Assembly: GCF_900111095.1 (NCBI RefSeq)
Contig: NZ_FOGB01000001.1
Coordinates: 124,001 to 188,000 of the forward strand
DNA from: Amphritea atlantica
GTDB taxonomy: Bacteria > Pseudomonadota > Gammaproteobacteria > Pseudomonadales > Balneatricaceae
DNA: 64,000 nt
Direction: 5' to 3'
The notes beneath the pieces are model-generated. The model was not told the origin of the DNA and searched no databases. It worked only from the letters and a program-made list of their open reading frames with translations. Position numbers and translations under genes: made by a program. The number at the start of each line of letters is the position of its first letter. The stretch's first letter is position 1. Of this stretch, positions 9,561-18,453 are shown one piece after another.

Positions 9561-10427
9561 TCAGAGTCGCATTTCTGGTTTCAGCTCATATTGACATAAC
9601 TTATCGATAATCGGTTTCAGCTGCGGATGTCGTTCAGAGTCTTTCACATAGACGGCATAGACTGAACGCTTAACCGGTTTGATATTATTGACCCGGTGCA
9701 GCCGCTCTGACTCCAGATAAGGCCCTACCAGTACCAGCGGTAAAAATGCAGAGCCACCATGGCTGAGAATAAATTCCAGTGCGATCTGGCTCTGCTCGGT
9801 ATGCAGAACAGGTGTCATCGGCTTTTTAAACAGTTTATTGGTTCTCAGATTGAAAGCCATTCCCCAGTCCACATAGACAAAGTCATGACTTTGAACCTGA
9901 TCGGGCATCAGATCGTTATAGCTGCTGACCAGCGCCAGCTCTATCTGGCCAATCTGCTGGTGACCGAGTTCGTTGAGGCTCGGTGGATCAAGTACGATGG
10001 CCAGATCCAGCGTACCGGAAAGCAGTGAGCGGGTGAGTTCCAGATGATTGTTGATTTCGGTACGAATCACCATGCTGGGAAAACTGTCAGCCAGTTTCGG
10101 CAGTGTGGACTGCAGAAAGGTTCCCCACAGATTGGATATCCCTCCCAATACCAGCTGCAGATCCTGTTCCTGGGAAATAGCCACATCCTGAAGCGCTAAC
10201 TGCCAGTTTTTAATGATGTTTTCCGCATGGGGTATCAGTCGTTCTCCTGCTGCGGTCAGCAGAATATTGTTGCGCTGACGGGAAAACAGAGGAACACCGA
10301 TCAGCTCTTCCAGATGTCTGATACGAAAACTTACCGCCGACTGAGTCAGGTAAAGGTTCTGGGCCGCCTTGCCAAAATGGCGGGTACGGCTCACTTCCAG
10401 AAATGTGCGTAGTAGTCCTATTTCCAT
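9561..10427 (-). CDS. hdfR: LysR-family transcriptional regulator, HdfR-like
   Basis: A 288-residue LysR-type regulator. The N-terminal winged helix (about 1-60) contains LLRTFLEVSRTRHFGKAAQ and LYLTQSAVSFRIRHLE, which match the N-terminus of E. coli HdfR closely by eye; the remainder is an effector-binding domain. HdfR represses flhDC in E. coli, but the local target here is unknown. The gene is divergent from the small charged protein gene at 10679 across 251 bases that presumably hold both promoters. The symbol is based on the DNA-binding domain; the effector domain is less recognisable, so treat it as an HdfR-type regulator. Confidence 0.8.
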   Translation of the reverse strand: MEIGLLRTFLEVSRTRHFGKAAQNLYLTQSAVSFRIRHLEELIGVPLFSRQRNNILLTAAGERLIPHAENIIKNWQLALQDVAISQEQDLQLVLGGISNLWGTFLQSTLPKLADSFPSMVIRTEINNHLELTRSLLSGTLDLAIVLDPPSLNELGHQQIGQIELALVSSYNDLMPDQVQSHDFVYVDWGMAFNLRTNKLFKKPMTPVLHTEQSQIALEFILSHGGSAFLPLVLVGPYLESERLHRVNNIKPVKRSVYAVYVKDSERHPQLKPIIDKLCQYELKPEMRL

Positions 10428-10678
10428 AGTGTCAGCAGAAAGCTCAATAGGTAAGTTCGATTAGTATTTTTGATTGAAATCATAAAAAAGCATCATTTTA
10501 CAGGCTCTGAATCTCTGATAATAATCCAATTGTACTTTAAACAGTATGTTAAAAGCCGATCAGATATTTTTATGATCATCTGCTCAGAAACGCTTGATCG
10601 GTTTCCGGCGACGGTTCAGAAATATTGCCCTGACCGTGCGCAGCATTAAAAGCCCTTGAGGTATTAAAGAGAAGTATT

Positions 10679-10951
10679 ATGAGTAACAGGAATCGTATCA
10701 GTAACTATTCAGATGACCAGGATGACTGGGATGAAGAGTATGATAGTTATAAAGGCAGCAAGCGACGTGCGCGCCCGATCCGAGCAATAGATTACAGTTC
10801 AGACGACTTTTGGGATGAGGCAGATGATGAGCTGCCGGAAGAGCTGGGTCGTAAATCCCACAGTCGTCGCAGAGATATCGAGGATCGCCTTGAAAGACAG
10901 CGGCTGAAACGAGATATCTATGGTGATATGGACCGGCAGGACCGGGCATAA
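10679..10951 (+). CDS. Small highly charged protein, PA3496/DUF3545-like
   Basis: A 90-residue protein with an Asp/Glu/Tyr-rich first half and a basic helical C-terminus, RRRDIEDRLERQRLKRDIYGD. The pattern RR-x-IE-x3-E-x2-RL-x2 resembles the short C-terminal helix of PA3496/DUF3545-type proteins known from pseudomonads and vibrios; this is a pattern match by eye and no more. No signal peptide or membrane segment. The start is the ATG after AAAGAGAAG at about 10669-10677. A strong intrinsic terminator follows immediately, so it is probably monocistronic. Function unknown. Confidence 0.7.
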   Translation: MSNRNRISNYSDDQDDWDEEYDSYKGSKRRARPIRAIDYSSDDFWDEADDELPEELGRKSHSRRRDIEDRLERQRLKRDIYGDMDRQDRA

Positions 10952-10963
10952 TCCCAGATGAAA

Positions 10964-10988
10964 GCAGGCCTCAGGCCTGCTTTTTTTT
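10964..10988 (+). terminator. Intrinsic terminator
   Basis: GCAGGCC and GGCCTGC pair around a 3-base loop, followed by eight T residues. It ends the small charged protein transcript. Confidence 0.9.
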
Positions 10989-11173
10989 GATTTTCCCCCT
11001 CCTTTTTTTGATTTGAACCAGCTTTCTTTTGATTGTTTGCTGATAATAGGATTTTTTCTTATATACCCGTTTGCCCGGATTTCTGAAAATAGTCACAGAG
11101 TAGCGTAGATCGATATAGACGTTGAATACTCTCTGACGACTCGCAGTGAAGGATGATTAAAAAGGAGTGCTGA

Positions 11174-11386
11174 ATGCATACGGGAACAGTTAAGTGGTTT
11201 AACAATGCGAAGGGGTTTGGCTTTATTGTCTCACCTGACTTCGAAGAGGATCTGTTTGTCCACTATTCGGCCATTATTACCGAAGGTTATAAAAGTCTGA
11301 AGACGGGACAGTCTGTTCGCTTTGAAGCTTCACCCAAAGAGGTAGGCATACACGCGGTTAACATCACGCCGATAGCCGCAAGCTGA
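11174..11386 (+). CDS. Cold-shock domain protein, CspD-like
   Basis: A 70-residue single cold-shock domain. The RNA-binding motifs KWFNNAKGFGFI (RNP1) and DLFVHYSAI (RNP2) are intact. The NNAKGFGFI and VHYSAI...GYKSLK spelling is closer to the CspD branch than to CspA, which suggests a stationary-phase or replication-related role rather than cold induction. Start is ATG 11174 after a good AAAGGAG at 11161-11166. It has an unusually long upstream region (about 185 bases after the previous terminator), as csp genes often do, and is followed by a hairpin. Confidence 0.92.
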   Translation: MHTGTVKWFNNAKGFGFIVSPDFEEDLFVHYSAIITEGYKSLKTGQSVRFEASPKEVGIHAVNITPIAAS

Positions 11387-11407
11387 TCAATTTCTGAAAT
11401 CTTATCT

Positions 11408-11438
11408 GTGTGCAGCCGTTCTGGCTGCACACTTCTTC
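11408..11438 (+). terminator. Hairpin after the cold-shock gene
   Basis: GTGTGCAGCC and GGCTGCACAC form a perfect 10-bp stem with a 5-base loop, followed by TTCTTC. A likely terminator with an interrupted T-tract. Confidence 0.75.
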
Positions 11439-11514
11439 GTGTTTACCGATATACTTTTAGCAGATGAGTGTCTTCAGAGACTTTGTTGCAAGAGTTGGTT
11501 AACCGGAGAGTCCA

Positions 11515-12192
11515 ATGCATCAATTGACACCTTCCTCTGCGCAGGTGCTGGCCGTGCCTGTCCATGAATGTGGTGAACCGCTGGTGGATATAAAATTGCT
11601 GGGTGGTCTGCAATATGGTCCCGCGCCAGAATGTCCGGAAACTCAGGACGATTACACCTGGGTCCGGGAGGGGATCTATTCCCGTCTGTTGCATGCTCAG
11701 TCGCTTCTGCCAGCCGGTATTTATCTGCGCTTGTATGAAGGCTATCGTAGCCTGATCGTTCAGAAAATGTTGTTTAACGATGAACTGCAACGGGTACAGC
11801 GTCGTCAGCCAGGGGTCTCTGTGGCGGCGCTTTTCGATGAGGCGACCCGCATGGTTTCAGCGGTGGCCTATCCGGATGGTACCCTGAATATTCCGCCCCA
11901 CAATACTGGGGCTGCAGTGGACCTGTTTCTGGTTGATGACAGTGGCACGATGCTGGATGTTGGCATGGATATCTATCGCTGGACTGAAACAGAGCCAGAC
12001 CTGTGTCTGACACATGCAACGGGAATCAGTGATCTGGCGATGAAAAATCGAGTCCTCCTGAATGATGTGATGACCAGGGCAGGGTTTGTTAACTACCTTC
12101 AGGAGTGGTGGCACTTCTCTTATGGCGACCGCTTCTGGGCTTACCTGAGCGGCCATGATCACGCTATCTATGGTGGAATCAGTCATCGATGA
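11515..12192 (+). CDS. D-alanyl-D-alanine dipeptidase, M15 family (VanX/DdpX-like)
   Basis: A zinc dipeptidase of the peptidase M15D type that cleaves D-Ala-D-Ala. Zinc and catalytic features are visible: PPHNTGAAVDL (His and Asp ligands of the H-x6-D motif) and the C-terminal EWWHFSYGDRFWAY, which carries the catalytic Glu and the third zinc ligand His. At 225 residues it is slightly longer than VanX. No signal peptide, so cytoplasmic as DdpX is. No ligase or ABC permease gene is adjacent, so recycling of cell-wall dipeptide is more likely than vancomycin resistance. Start ATG 11515 follows GGAGAG. Its 3' end overlaps the convergent gene at 12183 by 10 bases. Confidence 0.88.
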   Translation: MHQLTPSSAQVLAVPVHECGEPLVDIKLLGGLQYGPAPECPETQDDYTWVREGIYSRLLHAQSLLPAGIYLRLYEGYRSLIVQKMLFNDELQRVQRRQPGVSVAALFDEATRMVSAVAYPDGTLNIPPHNTGAAVDLFLVDDSGTMLDVGMDIYRWTETEPDLCLTHATGISDLAMKNRVLLNDVMTRAGFVNYLQEWWHFSYGDRFWAYLSGHDHAIYGGISHR

Positions 12193-12683
12193 CCGGTGTC
12201 ACTCTTCAGTGATTGTTCAACCACAATATTATTGGTGCTTCTGAGAGTGCGGGCCATCTCCCGGGCGAGGTTCATCATCAGTATGCCAAACTCCAGCGGA
12301 TGGCTGATATGGAAATCATGATACACATCGGTATCTATCTCCAGAGTAATGCTCTCCTCGCACGCTTCAGCACGGCCCACCCGGTCATGCAGTGCAATCA
12401 TGCTGACGAAGCCGATCTGTTCCCCGCTGTTAAATTTCCGAATATAGGCAAAACGGCTATCATGATACTTATAGTAGTCCACGGACCCGGCCAGGATAAC
12501 GTGAAAGCTGTTGCCGGGTTCGCCAGGGACAAATAGCGTCTCCCCTTTTTTGACCTCTCTGATAACCCCATGATCCAGCAACCAGTAGATCGCCGGATTC
12601 GGCAGGGCTCCAAACACGGAAGCATTGTTGAATGAGCTGAGTTGATAACGTGCCAGTAGTTGCTGGCTGTTTATTCTGTTCAC
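12183..12683 (-). CDS. Stand-alone cyclic-nucleotide-binding domain protein
   Basis: A 166-residue protein consisting of one Crp-type effector-binding beta-roll (about 30-140) with GVIREVKKGETLFVPGEPGNSFHVILAGSV and a phosphate-binding-cassette-like GEQIGF segment. It ends in a helix resembling the Crp dimerisation helix but has no helix-turn-helix, so it is not a DNA-binding Crp/Fnr regulator. Such proteins may sense a nucleotide and act on a partner protein. Transcribed toward the dipeptidase gene, overlapping it tail to tail. Start ATG 12683 is clear. Ligand unknown. Confidence 0.75.
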   Translation of the reverse strand: MNRINSQQLLARYQLSSFNNASVFGALPNPAIYWLLDHGVIREVKKGETLFVPGEPGNSFHVILAGSVDYYKYHDSRFAYIRKFNSGEQIGFVSMIALHDRVGRAEACEESITLEIDTDVYHDFHISHPLEFGILMMNLAREMARTLRSTNNIVVEQSLKSDTGHR

Positions 12684-13132
12684 TGAATTAAATACCGAAA
12701 CTGATCTTCACATCTATCCCGACCCTGTTCCTGAAACTAGTCCCTGAGCAACTCTCCTTAGTTTAGTACGAATAGTGCTGTTTCCCGTGTTTTTCTCTGT
12801 TGTTTTATCAACGGTGGGCCGGAAGAGCCCTGAGTGAGTTTTATCCTGTGGGTTGCCTATACTCTACTGAGGAGAATTTTACTGATACAGCTGGGATTGG
12901 ATTGTTCATAAATTAAGTTTCATTATCTGATGCTATTGTTTCTTTAAGGGTTATTGAATTATGTAATAGCAACCCGATTTTATATTTAAAGTGATACAAA
13001 AAAGTTGTCACTAAGTTGTTTTTGTGTAATATTAACTTCGATCGGGAATCATTGAGACTATTGCTTTGACGGGTTCTGTGCTGCATGGCAGTGATCTCAG
13101 TGTTCTCAGAAAAAAAAGAATGAGGAAATAAC
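12684..13132. other. AT-rich intergenic region upstream of the paa block
   Basis: This 449-base region separates the cNMP-domain gene (minus) from paaJ (plus) and must hold both promoters. I see two copies of AGTTGT at 13003-13008 and 13014-13019, 11 bases apart, within a very AT-rich segment; they could be half-sites for a paa regulator. No strong -35/-10 pair or terminator could be fixed. There is no coding potential beyond shadow frames. Confidence 0.4.
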
Positions 13133-14341
13133 ATGACCGATGCCTATATCTGCGATGCAATCAGAACGCCTTTTGGTCGTTATGGTGGCGGACTTTCTGC
13201 TGTTCGGGCTGACGATCTGGGTGCGGTGCCTATCAGGGCATTGATGGATCGTAATCCACAGGTGGACTGGTCTCAGGTAGATGACATTATTTACGGTAAT
13301 GCTAACCAGGCCGGTGAAGACAACCGAAATGTTGCGCGTATGTCGGCTCTGCTGGCGGGTATGCCCACCGATGTGCCTGGTACCACCATCAACCGGTTGT
13401 GCGGTTCCGGTATGGATGCCATTGGTATGGCGGCGCGCTCGATTAAAGCGGGCGAGACCGAACTAATGATTGCCGGTGGCTGTGAATCGATGTCCCGAGC
13501 GCCCTTTGTGATGGGTAAAGCGGAGGCTGCTTTCAGCCGTACCCCAAATGGCCTGTACGACACCACAATCGGCTGGCGCTTCATCAATAAAAAGATGAAG
13601 GCTGAATATGGCGTTGACAGTATGCCTGAAACAGCTGAAAACGTTGCCGAAGAGTTCAATATTTCCCGCGAAGATCAGGATCTGTTTGCCCTGCGTAGCC
13701 AGCAAAAAACCGCTGCTGCGATGGCTGCAGGCCTGTTTAAGCAAGAGATCGTGCCGGTGGTGATTCCGCAGCGTAAAGGTGAGCCATTGGTGGTTGATAC
13801 CGATGAACATCCCCGCGGCTCAACAACCCTGGCAGATCTGTCTAAACTGAAAGCACCGTTCCGTGAAGGCGGCTCAGTCACAGCCGGTAATGCCTCCGGG
13901 GTTAATGATGGGGCCTGTGCCTTGCTTATCGCGTCTCAAGCCGCCGCGGATAAGTATGGCCTGACGCCTAAGGCCCGTGTTGTGGGTATGGCAACGGCGG
14001 GTCTTGCGCCCCGCATTATGGGCTTTGGTCCATCACCGGCTACCCGTAAAGTGCTGGCTAAAACCGGGCTGACGCTGGAACAGATGGATGTGATCGAGCT
14101 GAATGAAGCGTTTGCGTCTCAGGGGCTTGCAGTGATGCGTGACCTTGGCCTGGCTGATGATGCAGCCCATGTCAATCCGAACGGTGGGGCTATCTCGCTG
14201 GGACATCCGCTGGGTGCCAGTGGTGCCCGTCTGGTGACAACTGCGATGTATCAGCTGCATCGCACCGGTGGCCGCTATGCGCTCTGCACCATGTGTATCG
14301 GTGTAGGGCAGGGCATCGCGCTGATCATCGAGCGAGTGTAA
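13133..14341 (+). CDS. paaJ: 3-oxoadipyl-CoA / 3-oxo-5,6-dehydrosuberyl-CoA thiolase
   Basis: Thiolase of the PaaJ/PcaF type, 402 residues. It performs the CoA-dependent cleavage that ends phenylacetate degradation, giving acetyl-CoA and succinyl-CoA. The acylated cysteine is in NRLCGSGMDA (about Cys90), and the catalytic His and second Cys lie in GGAISLGHPLGASGAR and CTMCIGVGQG. The TPNGLYDTTIGWRFINKKM segment is typical of 3-oxoadipyl-CoA thiolases. It leads the paa block, 103 bases before paaK. PcaF of the beta-ketoadipate route has the same chemistry and cannot be told apart by sequence; the neighbours decide for PaaJ. Confidence 0.92.
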   Translation: MTDAYICDAIRTPFGRYGGGLSAVRADDLGAVPIRALMDRNPQVDWSQVDDIIYGNANQAGEDNRNVARMSALLAGMPTDVPGTTINRLCGSGMDAIGMAARSIKAGETELMIAGGCESMSRAPFVMGKAEAAFSRTPNGLYDTTIGWRFINKKMKAEYGVDSMPETAENVAEEFNISREDQDLFALRSQQKTAAAMAAGLFKQEIVPVVIPQRKGEPLVVDTDEHPRGSTTLADLSKLKAPFREGGSVTAGNASGVNDGACALLIASQAAADKYGLTPKARVVGMATAGLAPRIMGFGPSPATRKVLAKTGLTLEQMDVIELNEAFASQGLAVMRDLGLADDAAHVNPNGGAISLGHPLGASGARLVTTAMYQLHRTGGRYALCTMCIGVGQGIALIIERV

Positions 14342-14444
14342 AACCGGTAACACGTTAATCAGCCTGGCACTGGACAGCATCCTGACAAGCTGATTTTTCA
14401 ATGTTCTGACTACGGCAATATAAAAATACAGGACGAGCAAAGTT

Positions 14445-15755
14445 ATGAAATATGAGAAGCATTCCCGTCGGGCGCTTGATCCCATTGAAACCGCCAGCAT
14501 CGATGAGCTTCGTGCCTTGCAGCTGGTACGTATGCAGTGGAGTATCGCTCACGCGTACAATAATGTACCGGCGTATAAAAAATTGTGCGACGAAAGCGGA
14601 GTTCATCCGTTTGAATTGAAGCAGCTGGATGATCTGCGGCATTTTCCGTTTACCACTAAAGCGTATCTGAGAGATGCCTATCCGTTTAACTCCTTTGCGG
14701 TACCGATGACCGATGTGGTGCGGGTGCATGCTTCCTCGGGTACAACCGGCAAACCAACGGTAGTGGGTTATACCCAGAATGATATCAATGTCTGGGCCGA
14801 TGTGGTTGCCCGCTCCATCCGTGCCGCTGGTGGTCATGCCGGTGATAAGGTGCATATCTCCTACGGTTACGGTTTGTTTACCGGCGGTATGGGGGCGCAC
14901 TACGGTGCTGAGCGTCTTGGTTGTACCGTTATTCCAATGTCCGGCGGTCAGACCGAGAAACAGGTTCAGCTGATGAATGATTTCGATCCCGATATCATCA
15001 TGGTCACCCCGTCTTACATGCTCAACATCATCGATGAGATCGAACGTCAGGGGCTGGACCCCCACAAGATGGCACTGCGTTGCGGTATCTTTGGTGCAGA
15101 GCCATGGACCGATGAGATGCGTAAAAACATCGAAAATCGTCTGGGTATTGATGCGGTAGATATCTATGGCCTTTCAGAGGTAATGGGGCCGGGGGTGGCG
15201 CAGGAGTGTATCGAAACCAAAGATGGCCCGACCATCTGGGAAGACCATTTCTATCCGGAGATCATTGACCCGAATACCGGTGAAGTACTGCCCGATGGTG
15301 AATACGGCGAGCTGGTGTTCACCTCGCTGACCAAAGAAGCTCTGCCGATTATCCGTTATCGCACCCGTGATCTGACCCGTCTGCTGCCGGGCACCGCGCG
15401 GCCGATGCGTCGAATCGATAAGATCACCGGTCGTTCCGATGACATGATGATTATCCGGGGTGTGAATGTCTTCCCGACACAGATCGAAGAGCAGATTCTC
15501 AAGATTCCGGCACTGGCGCCTCACTATGAGATCGTCGTTGAGAAACAAGGCAATCTTGACACCGTGCTGGTGAAGGTTGAACTGACCTCAGAAGCGGCGG
15601 GCGCCCGTCAGGATCAGAGCGCCAAAGAGCTCGCCCACCATATCAAGGCGGTTGTAGGTATCTCAACCCAGATTGAGATTCTTCAACCCGGATCTATTCC
15701 CCGTTCAGAAGGCAAGGCTAAGCGGGTGTTTGATAACCGTCCGAAAATAAAATAA
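14445..15755 (+). CDS. paaK: Phenylacetate-CoA ligase
   Basis: Activates phenylacetate to phenylacetyl-CoA with ATP, the first step of aerobic phenylacetate degradation. The 436-residue product has the adenylate-forming motif SSGTTGKPTVVGYT, the YGLSEVMGPG motif and the C-terminal GRSDDMMIIRGVNVFPTQIE that closes on the active site. Length and motifs match PaaK. Located between paaJ and the oxygenase genes. Given the neighbouring amine dehydrogenase genes, it may receive phenylacetate made from phenylethylamine within this same region. Confidence 0.95.
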   Translation: MKYEKHSRRALDPIETASIDELRALQLVRMQWSIAHAYNNVPAYKKLCDESGVHPFELKQLDDLRHFPFTTKAYLRDAYPFNSFAVPMTDVVRVHASSGTTGKPTVVGYTQNDINVWADVVARSIRAAGGHAGDKVHISYGYGLFTGGMGAHYGAERLGCTVIPMSGGQTEKQVQLMNDFDPDIIMVTPSYMLNIIDEIERQGLDPHKMALRCGIFGAEPWTDEMRKNIENRLGIDAVDIYGLSEVMGPGVAQECIETKDGPTIWEDHFYPEIIDPNTGEVLPDGEYGELVFTSLTKEALPIIRYRTRDLTRLLPGTARPMRRIDKITGRSDDMMIIRGVNVFPTQIEEQILKIPALAPHYEIVVEKQGNLDTVLVKVELTSEAAGARQDQSAKELAHHIKAVVGISTQIEILQPGSIPRSEGKAKRVFDNRPKIK

Positions 15756-15840
15756 CAGGCGGGTCTGCTGCCAGATCGCCAAAAAGTCATCGCCTGAGAG
15801 CTGTGCATAACGCTCTTAAAACGAAGTGGAGACGATTGAA

Positions 15841-16785
15841 ATGACAACACCACAAGAAGAAAACTTCATGCGCAAAATTTCGGCCGAAGAGAAGATTGAG
15901 CCGAAAGACTGGATGCCTGATGCGTACCGTAAAAACCTGATTCGACAGATCTCCCAGCATGCCCATTCTGAAGTGATTGGGATGCAGCCTGAAGGGAACT
16001 GGCTGACCCGCGCGCCGTCTCTGCGTCGTAAGGCGATTCTGCTGTCCAAAATTCAGGATGAGGCGGGCCATGGTCTGTATCTGTACAGTGCCTGTGAAAC
16101 GTTGGGAATCTCCCGTTCAGAGATGATTGAACAGTTGCAGAGCGGGGCGGCTAAGTACTCCTCGATCTTCAACTATCCAACCCTGACCTGGGCGGATGTG
16201 GGTGCGATTGGCTGGCTGGTGGATGGTGCGGCGATTGTCAATCAGGTGTCTCTGCAGCGTACCTCTTATGGCCCCTATTCCCGCGGCATGATCCGTATCT
16301 GTAAAGAGGAATCATTCCATCAGCGCCAGGGCTATGAAGCGATGCTGGCACTGGCTAAAGGTTCAGAAGGTCAGAAAGCGATGGCTCAGGATGCGTTGGA
16401 TCGCTTCTACTGGCCGGCCCTGATGATGTTTGGCCCTCACGATTCAGAATCCGCTCATTCGCAAAAGTCGATGGAGTGGAAGATCAAGCGTGAAACCAAT
16501 GATGACCTGCGGCAGAAATTTGTTGATCAGACAGTAAAGCAGATCGAAGTGCTGGGCCTGGAGCATCCGGACAAGAATATTAAATGGAATGAAGCGCGTG
16601 GCCATTACGACAGCAGCGACCTGAACTGGGATGAGTTCTGGAGTGTGATCAATGGCAACGGTCACTGCAACCGCCAGCGTGTTGAACACCATATTGCTGC
16701 TCATGATGAGGGTGAATGGGTTCGGGACGCAATCACAGCCTATAACGAAAAGAAACGTGCTAAAAACGCACAGCATGCGGCATAA
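15841..16785 (+). CDS. paaA: Phenylacetyl-CoA 1,2-epoxidase subunit A (diiron catalytic)
   Basis: Catalytic diiron subunit of the PaaABCE multicomponent epoxidase that converts phenylacetyl-CoA to its ring-1,2-epoxide. The 314-residue protein has [36 protein letters not shown] and [14 protein letters not shown], which carry the iron-ligating Glu and His residues. The start is ATG 15841, preceded by GGAGA at suitable spacing; a GTG at 15826 would add five residues without a good ribosome-binding site. First gene of the tight paaABCDE run. Confidence 0.96.
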   Translation: MTTPQEENFMRKISAEEKIEPKDWMPDAYRKNLIRQISQHAHSEVIGMQPEGNWLTRAPSLRRKAILLSKIQDEAGHGLYLYSACETLGISRSEMIEQLQSGAAKYSSIFNYPTLTWADVGAIGWLVDGAAIVNQVSLQRTSYGPYSRGMIRICKEESFHQRQGYEAMLALAKGSEGQKAMAQDALDRFYWPALMMFGPHDSESAHSQKSMEWKIKRETNDDLRQKFVDQTVKQIEVLGLEHPDKNIKWNEARGHYDSSDLNWDEFWSVINGNGHCNRQRVEHHIAAHDEGEWVRDAITAYNEKKRAKNAQHAA

Positions 16786-16797
16786 GGGGTAGATGAG

Positions 16798-17091
16798 ATG
16801 ACAACCGTTACTGAAAAACTGGAACTGTTTGAAGTGTTTGTACGTTCCAAGCGTGGTCTGGACCATAAGCATGTTGGCAGCCTGCATGCTGAAGATCATG
16901 AGCAGGCACTGGAATATGCCCGCGACTGTTATACCCGTCGTAGTGAAGGCGTCAGCATCTGGGTAGTTAAATCCAGCGATATCTGTGCCTCTCAGGAAGA
17001 TGATGCCGATTGCTTCTACGACCCAAGTGACGACAAGCCCTACCGTCATGCGACCTATTACGTTTTGCCTGACCCAGTAAACAACATGTGA
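16798..17091 (+). CDS. paaB: Phenylacetyl-CoA epoxidase subunit B
   Basis: A 97-residue small subunit of the PaaABCE complex. FEVFVRSKRGLDHKHVGSLHA and YYVLPDP are hallmark PaaB segments. It bridges the complex and is required for activity, but has no metal site. It starts 13 bases after paaA with GGGGTAGATGAG as ribosome-binding site. Confidence 0.95.
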   Translation: MTTVTEKLELFEVFVRSKRGLDHKHVGSLHAEDHEQALEYARDCYTRRSEGVSIWVVKSSDICASQEDDADCFYDPSDDKPYRHATYYVLPDPVNNM

Positions 17092-17107
17092 TCGGGGAGA
17101 ATCGAAT

Positions 17108-17872
17108 ATGAGTGATCAGATTAAACAAGCAACACAGGAATACGCGACCCGTCTGGGCGATGATTCTGTGGTACTGGGGCACCGGATCTCCGAATGGGTT
17201 AGCTATGGGCCTTTCCTGGAAGAGGATATCGCTTACGGCAACGTAGCTCTGGATTACATCGGTCGTGCGCGGATGTTTTACACCTATGCCGCAGAGCTGG
17301 CCGATGATGGTCGCGATGAAGATGATTTCGCCTATATGCGCAATGATCGTGAATATCGCAACCTGTTGCTGATGGAGCTACCAAAGGGTGACTTCGCTTA
17401 CTCACAGGTACGTCAGCTGTTTGCCGATGTGTACTACACACTGATGCTGCCTGAGCTGCTGCAATCTAAAGATGAGACGCTGTCGGCTATCGCCGCTAAA
17501 GCGATCAAAGAGACGAAATATCATCTGCGCCGCAGCCGTGACTGGGTGTTGCGTCTGGGTGATGGTACTGACGAGAGTCATCAGCGCGCTCAGAAAGCGG
17601 TTGATCAGCTGTGGGGCTATACCCATGAGCTGTTCGATATGGATGAGACTGAACAGTTGCTGGCGGATGCAGGAATCGGTGTCGATGTTGCCGGGTTGCG
17701 TGATCGCTGGTTAGAGATGATCAGCGCTATTCTCACTGAAGCGACGCTGACGGTGCCTGAAGACAGCTGGGCTGTTCGCGGAGGCCGTATTGGCTATCAC
17801 ACTGAGAATCTGGGGCATATGCTCACAGAGATGCAGATAGTGCACCGTTCTCACCCTGGCTGTAAGTGGTAA
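17108..17872 (+). CDS. paaC: Phenylacetyl-CoA epoxidase subunit C (structural)
   Basis: Ferritin-like structural partner of PaaA, 254 residues. RISEWVSYGPFLEEDIAYGNVALDYIGRARM and the TKYHLRRSRDWVLRLGDGT segment match PaaC. It scaffolds the heterodimer with PaaA but does not bind the catalytic iron pair. It begins 17 bases after paaB with a GGGGAGA site. Confidence 0.95.
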   Translation: MSDQIKQATQEYATRLGDDSVVLGHRISEWVSYGPFLEEDIAYGNVALDYIGRARMFYTYAAELADDGRDEDDFAYMRNDREYRNLLLMELPKGDFAYSQVRQLFADVYYTLMLPELLQSKDETLSAIAAKAIKETKYHLRRSRDWVLRLGDGTDESHQRAQKAVDQLWGYTHELFDMDETEQLLADAGIGVDVAGLRDRWLEMISAILTEATLTVPEDSWAVRGGRIGYHTENLGHMLTEMQIVHRSHPGCKW

Positions 17873-17878
17873 CGGGTT

Positions 17879-18418
17879 ATGAACGAGATCTCACTGATGC
17901 CAGAAGAGCAGTACCAGCGTTTGCAGCAGCGTAATGCTGACGATGTGAAAATGCTCTGGGACCTGCTGGATGCGATTAAAGATCCGGAGATCCCCGCGCT
18001 GAGCATCTGGGATCTGGGGATTTTACGTGATGTGCAGCGTAACGGCGAACAGGTGATAGTCACCATAACGCCAACGTACTCCGGCTGTCCGGCAATGGAC
18101 AATATCACCACCGATGTGATTCAGCTGTTGAATGACAATGGTTACCGGGATGCGACGGTAAAACTGTCACTTTCACCCGCCTGGAGTTCGGAGTGGATGT
18201 CGCCAGAAGGGCGTAAGAAGTTGCGTGAATATGGTATTGCACCGCCTGAGGATGCTGGTTTGGATGACGATGGGTTAACCCCGGATGCGCATGCAGCCTG
18301 TCCCCACTGCGCTTCACGTAATACCCGAAGAATCAGTGAGTTTGGTTCCACCGCCTGTAAAGCACTGTTTCAGTGTGATGATTGTGGTGAACCATTCGAT
18401 TATTTCAAAAAGATCTGA
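17879..18418 (+). CDS. paaD: Phenylacetate degradation protein PaaD (Fe-S maturation type)
   Basis: A 179-residue PaaD. The N-terminal DUF59/MIP18-like domain includes DLGILRDV and TYSGCPAMDNI with the conserved Cys. The C-terminus has two CxxC pairs (CPHC and CDDC) for a zinc or iron site. It is thought to help mature the cofactors of the epoxidase and is not part of the catalytic complex. It starts 7 bases after paaC. Confidence 0.94.
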   Translation: MNEISLMPEEQYQRLQQRNADDVKMLWDLLDAIKDPEIPALSIWDLGILRDVQRNGEQVIVTITPTYSGCPAMDNITTDVIQLLNDNGYRDATVKLSLSPAWSSEWMSPEGRKKLREYGIAPPEDAGLDDDGLTPDAHAACPHCASRNTRRISEFGSTACKALFQCDDCGEPFDYFKKI

Positions 18419-18453
18419 TGATTAATCAGCTCTATAAAAACAAAAGGTGAAGC

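Noticed and set aside
13071-13084. GG-N10-GC spacing upstream of paaJ, possible sigma-54 promoter
   Set aside because: Only the dinucleotides fit; the -24 box reads CGGGTT and not TGGCAC, so it is likely chance.
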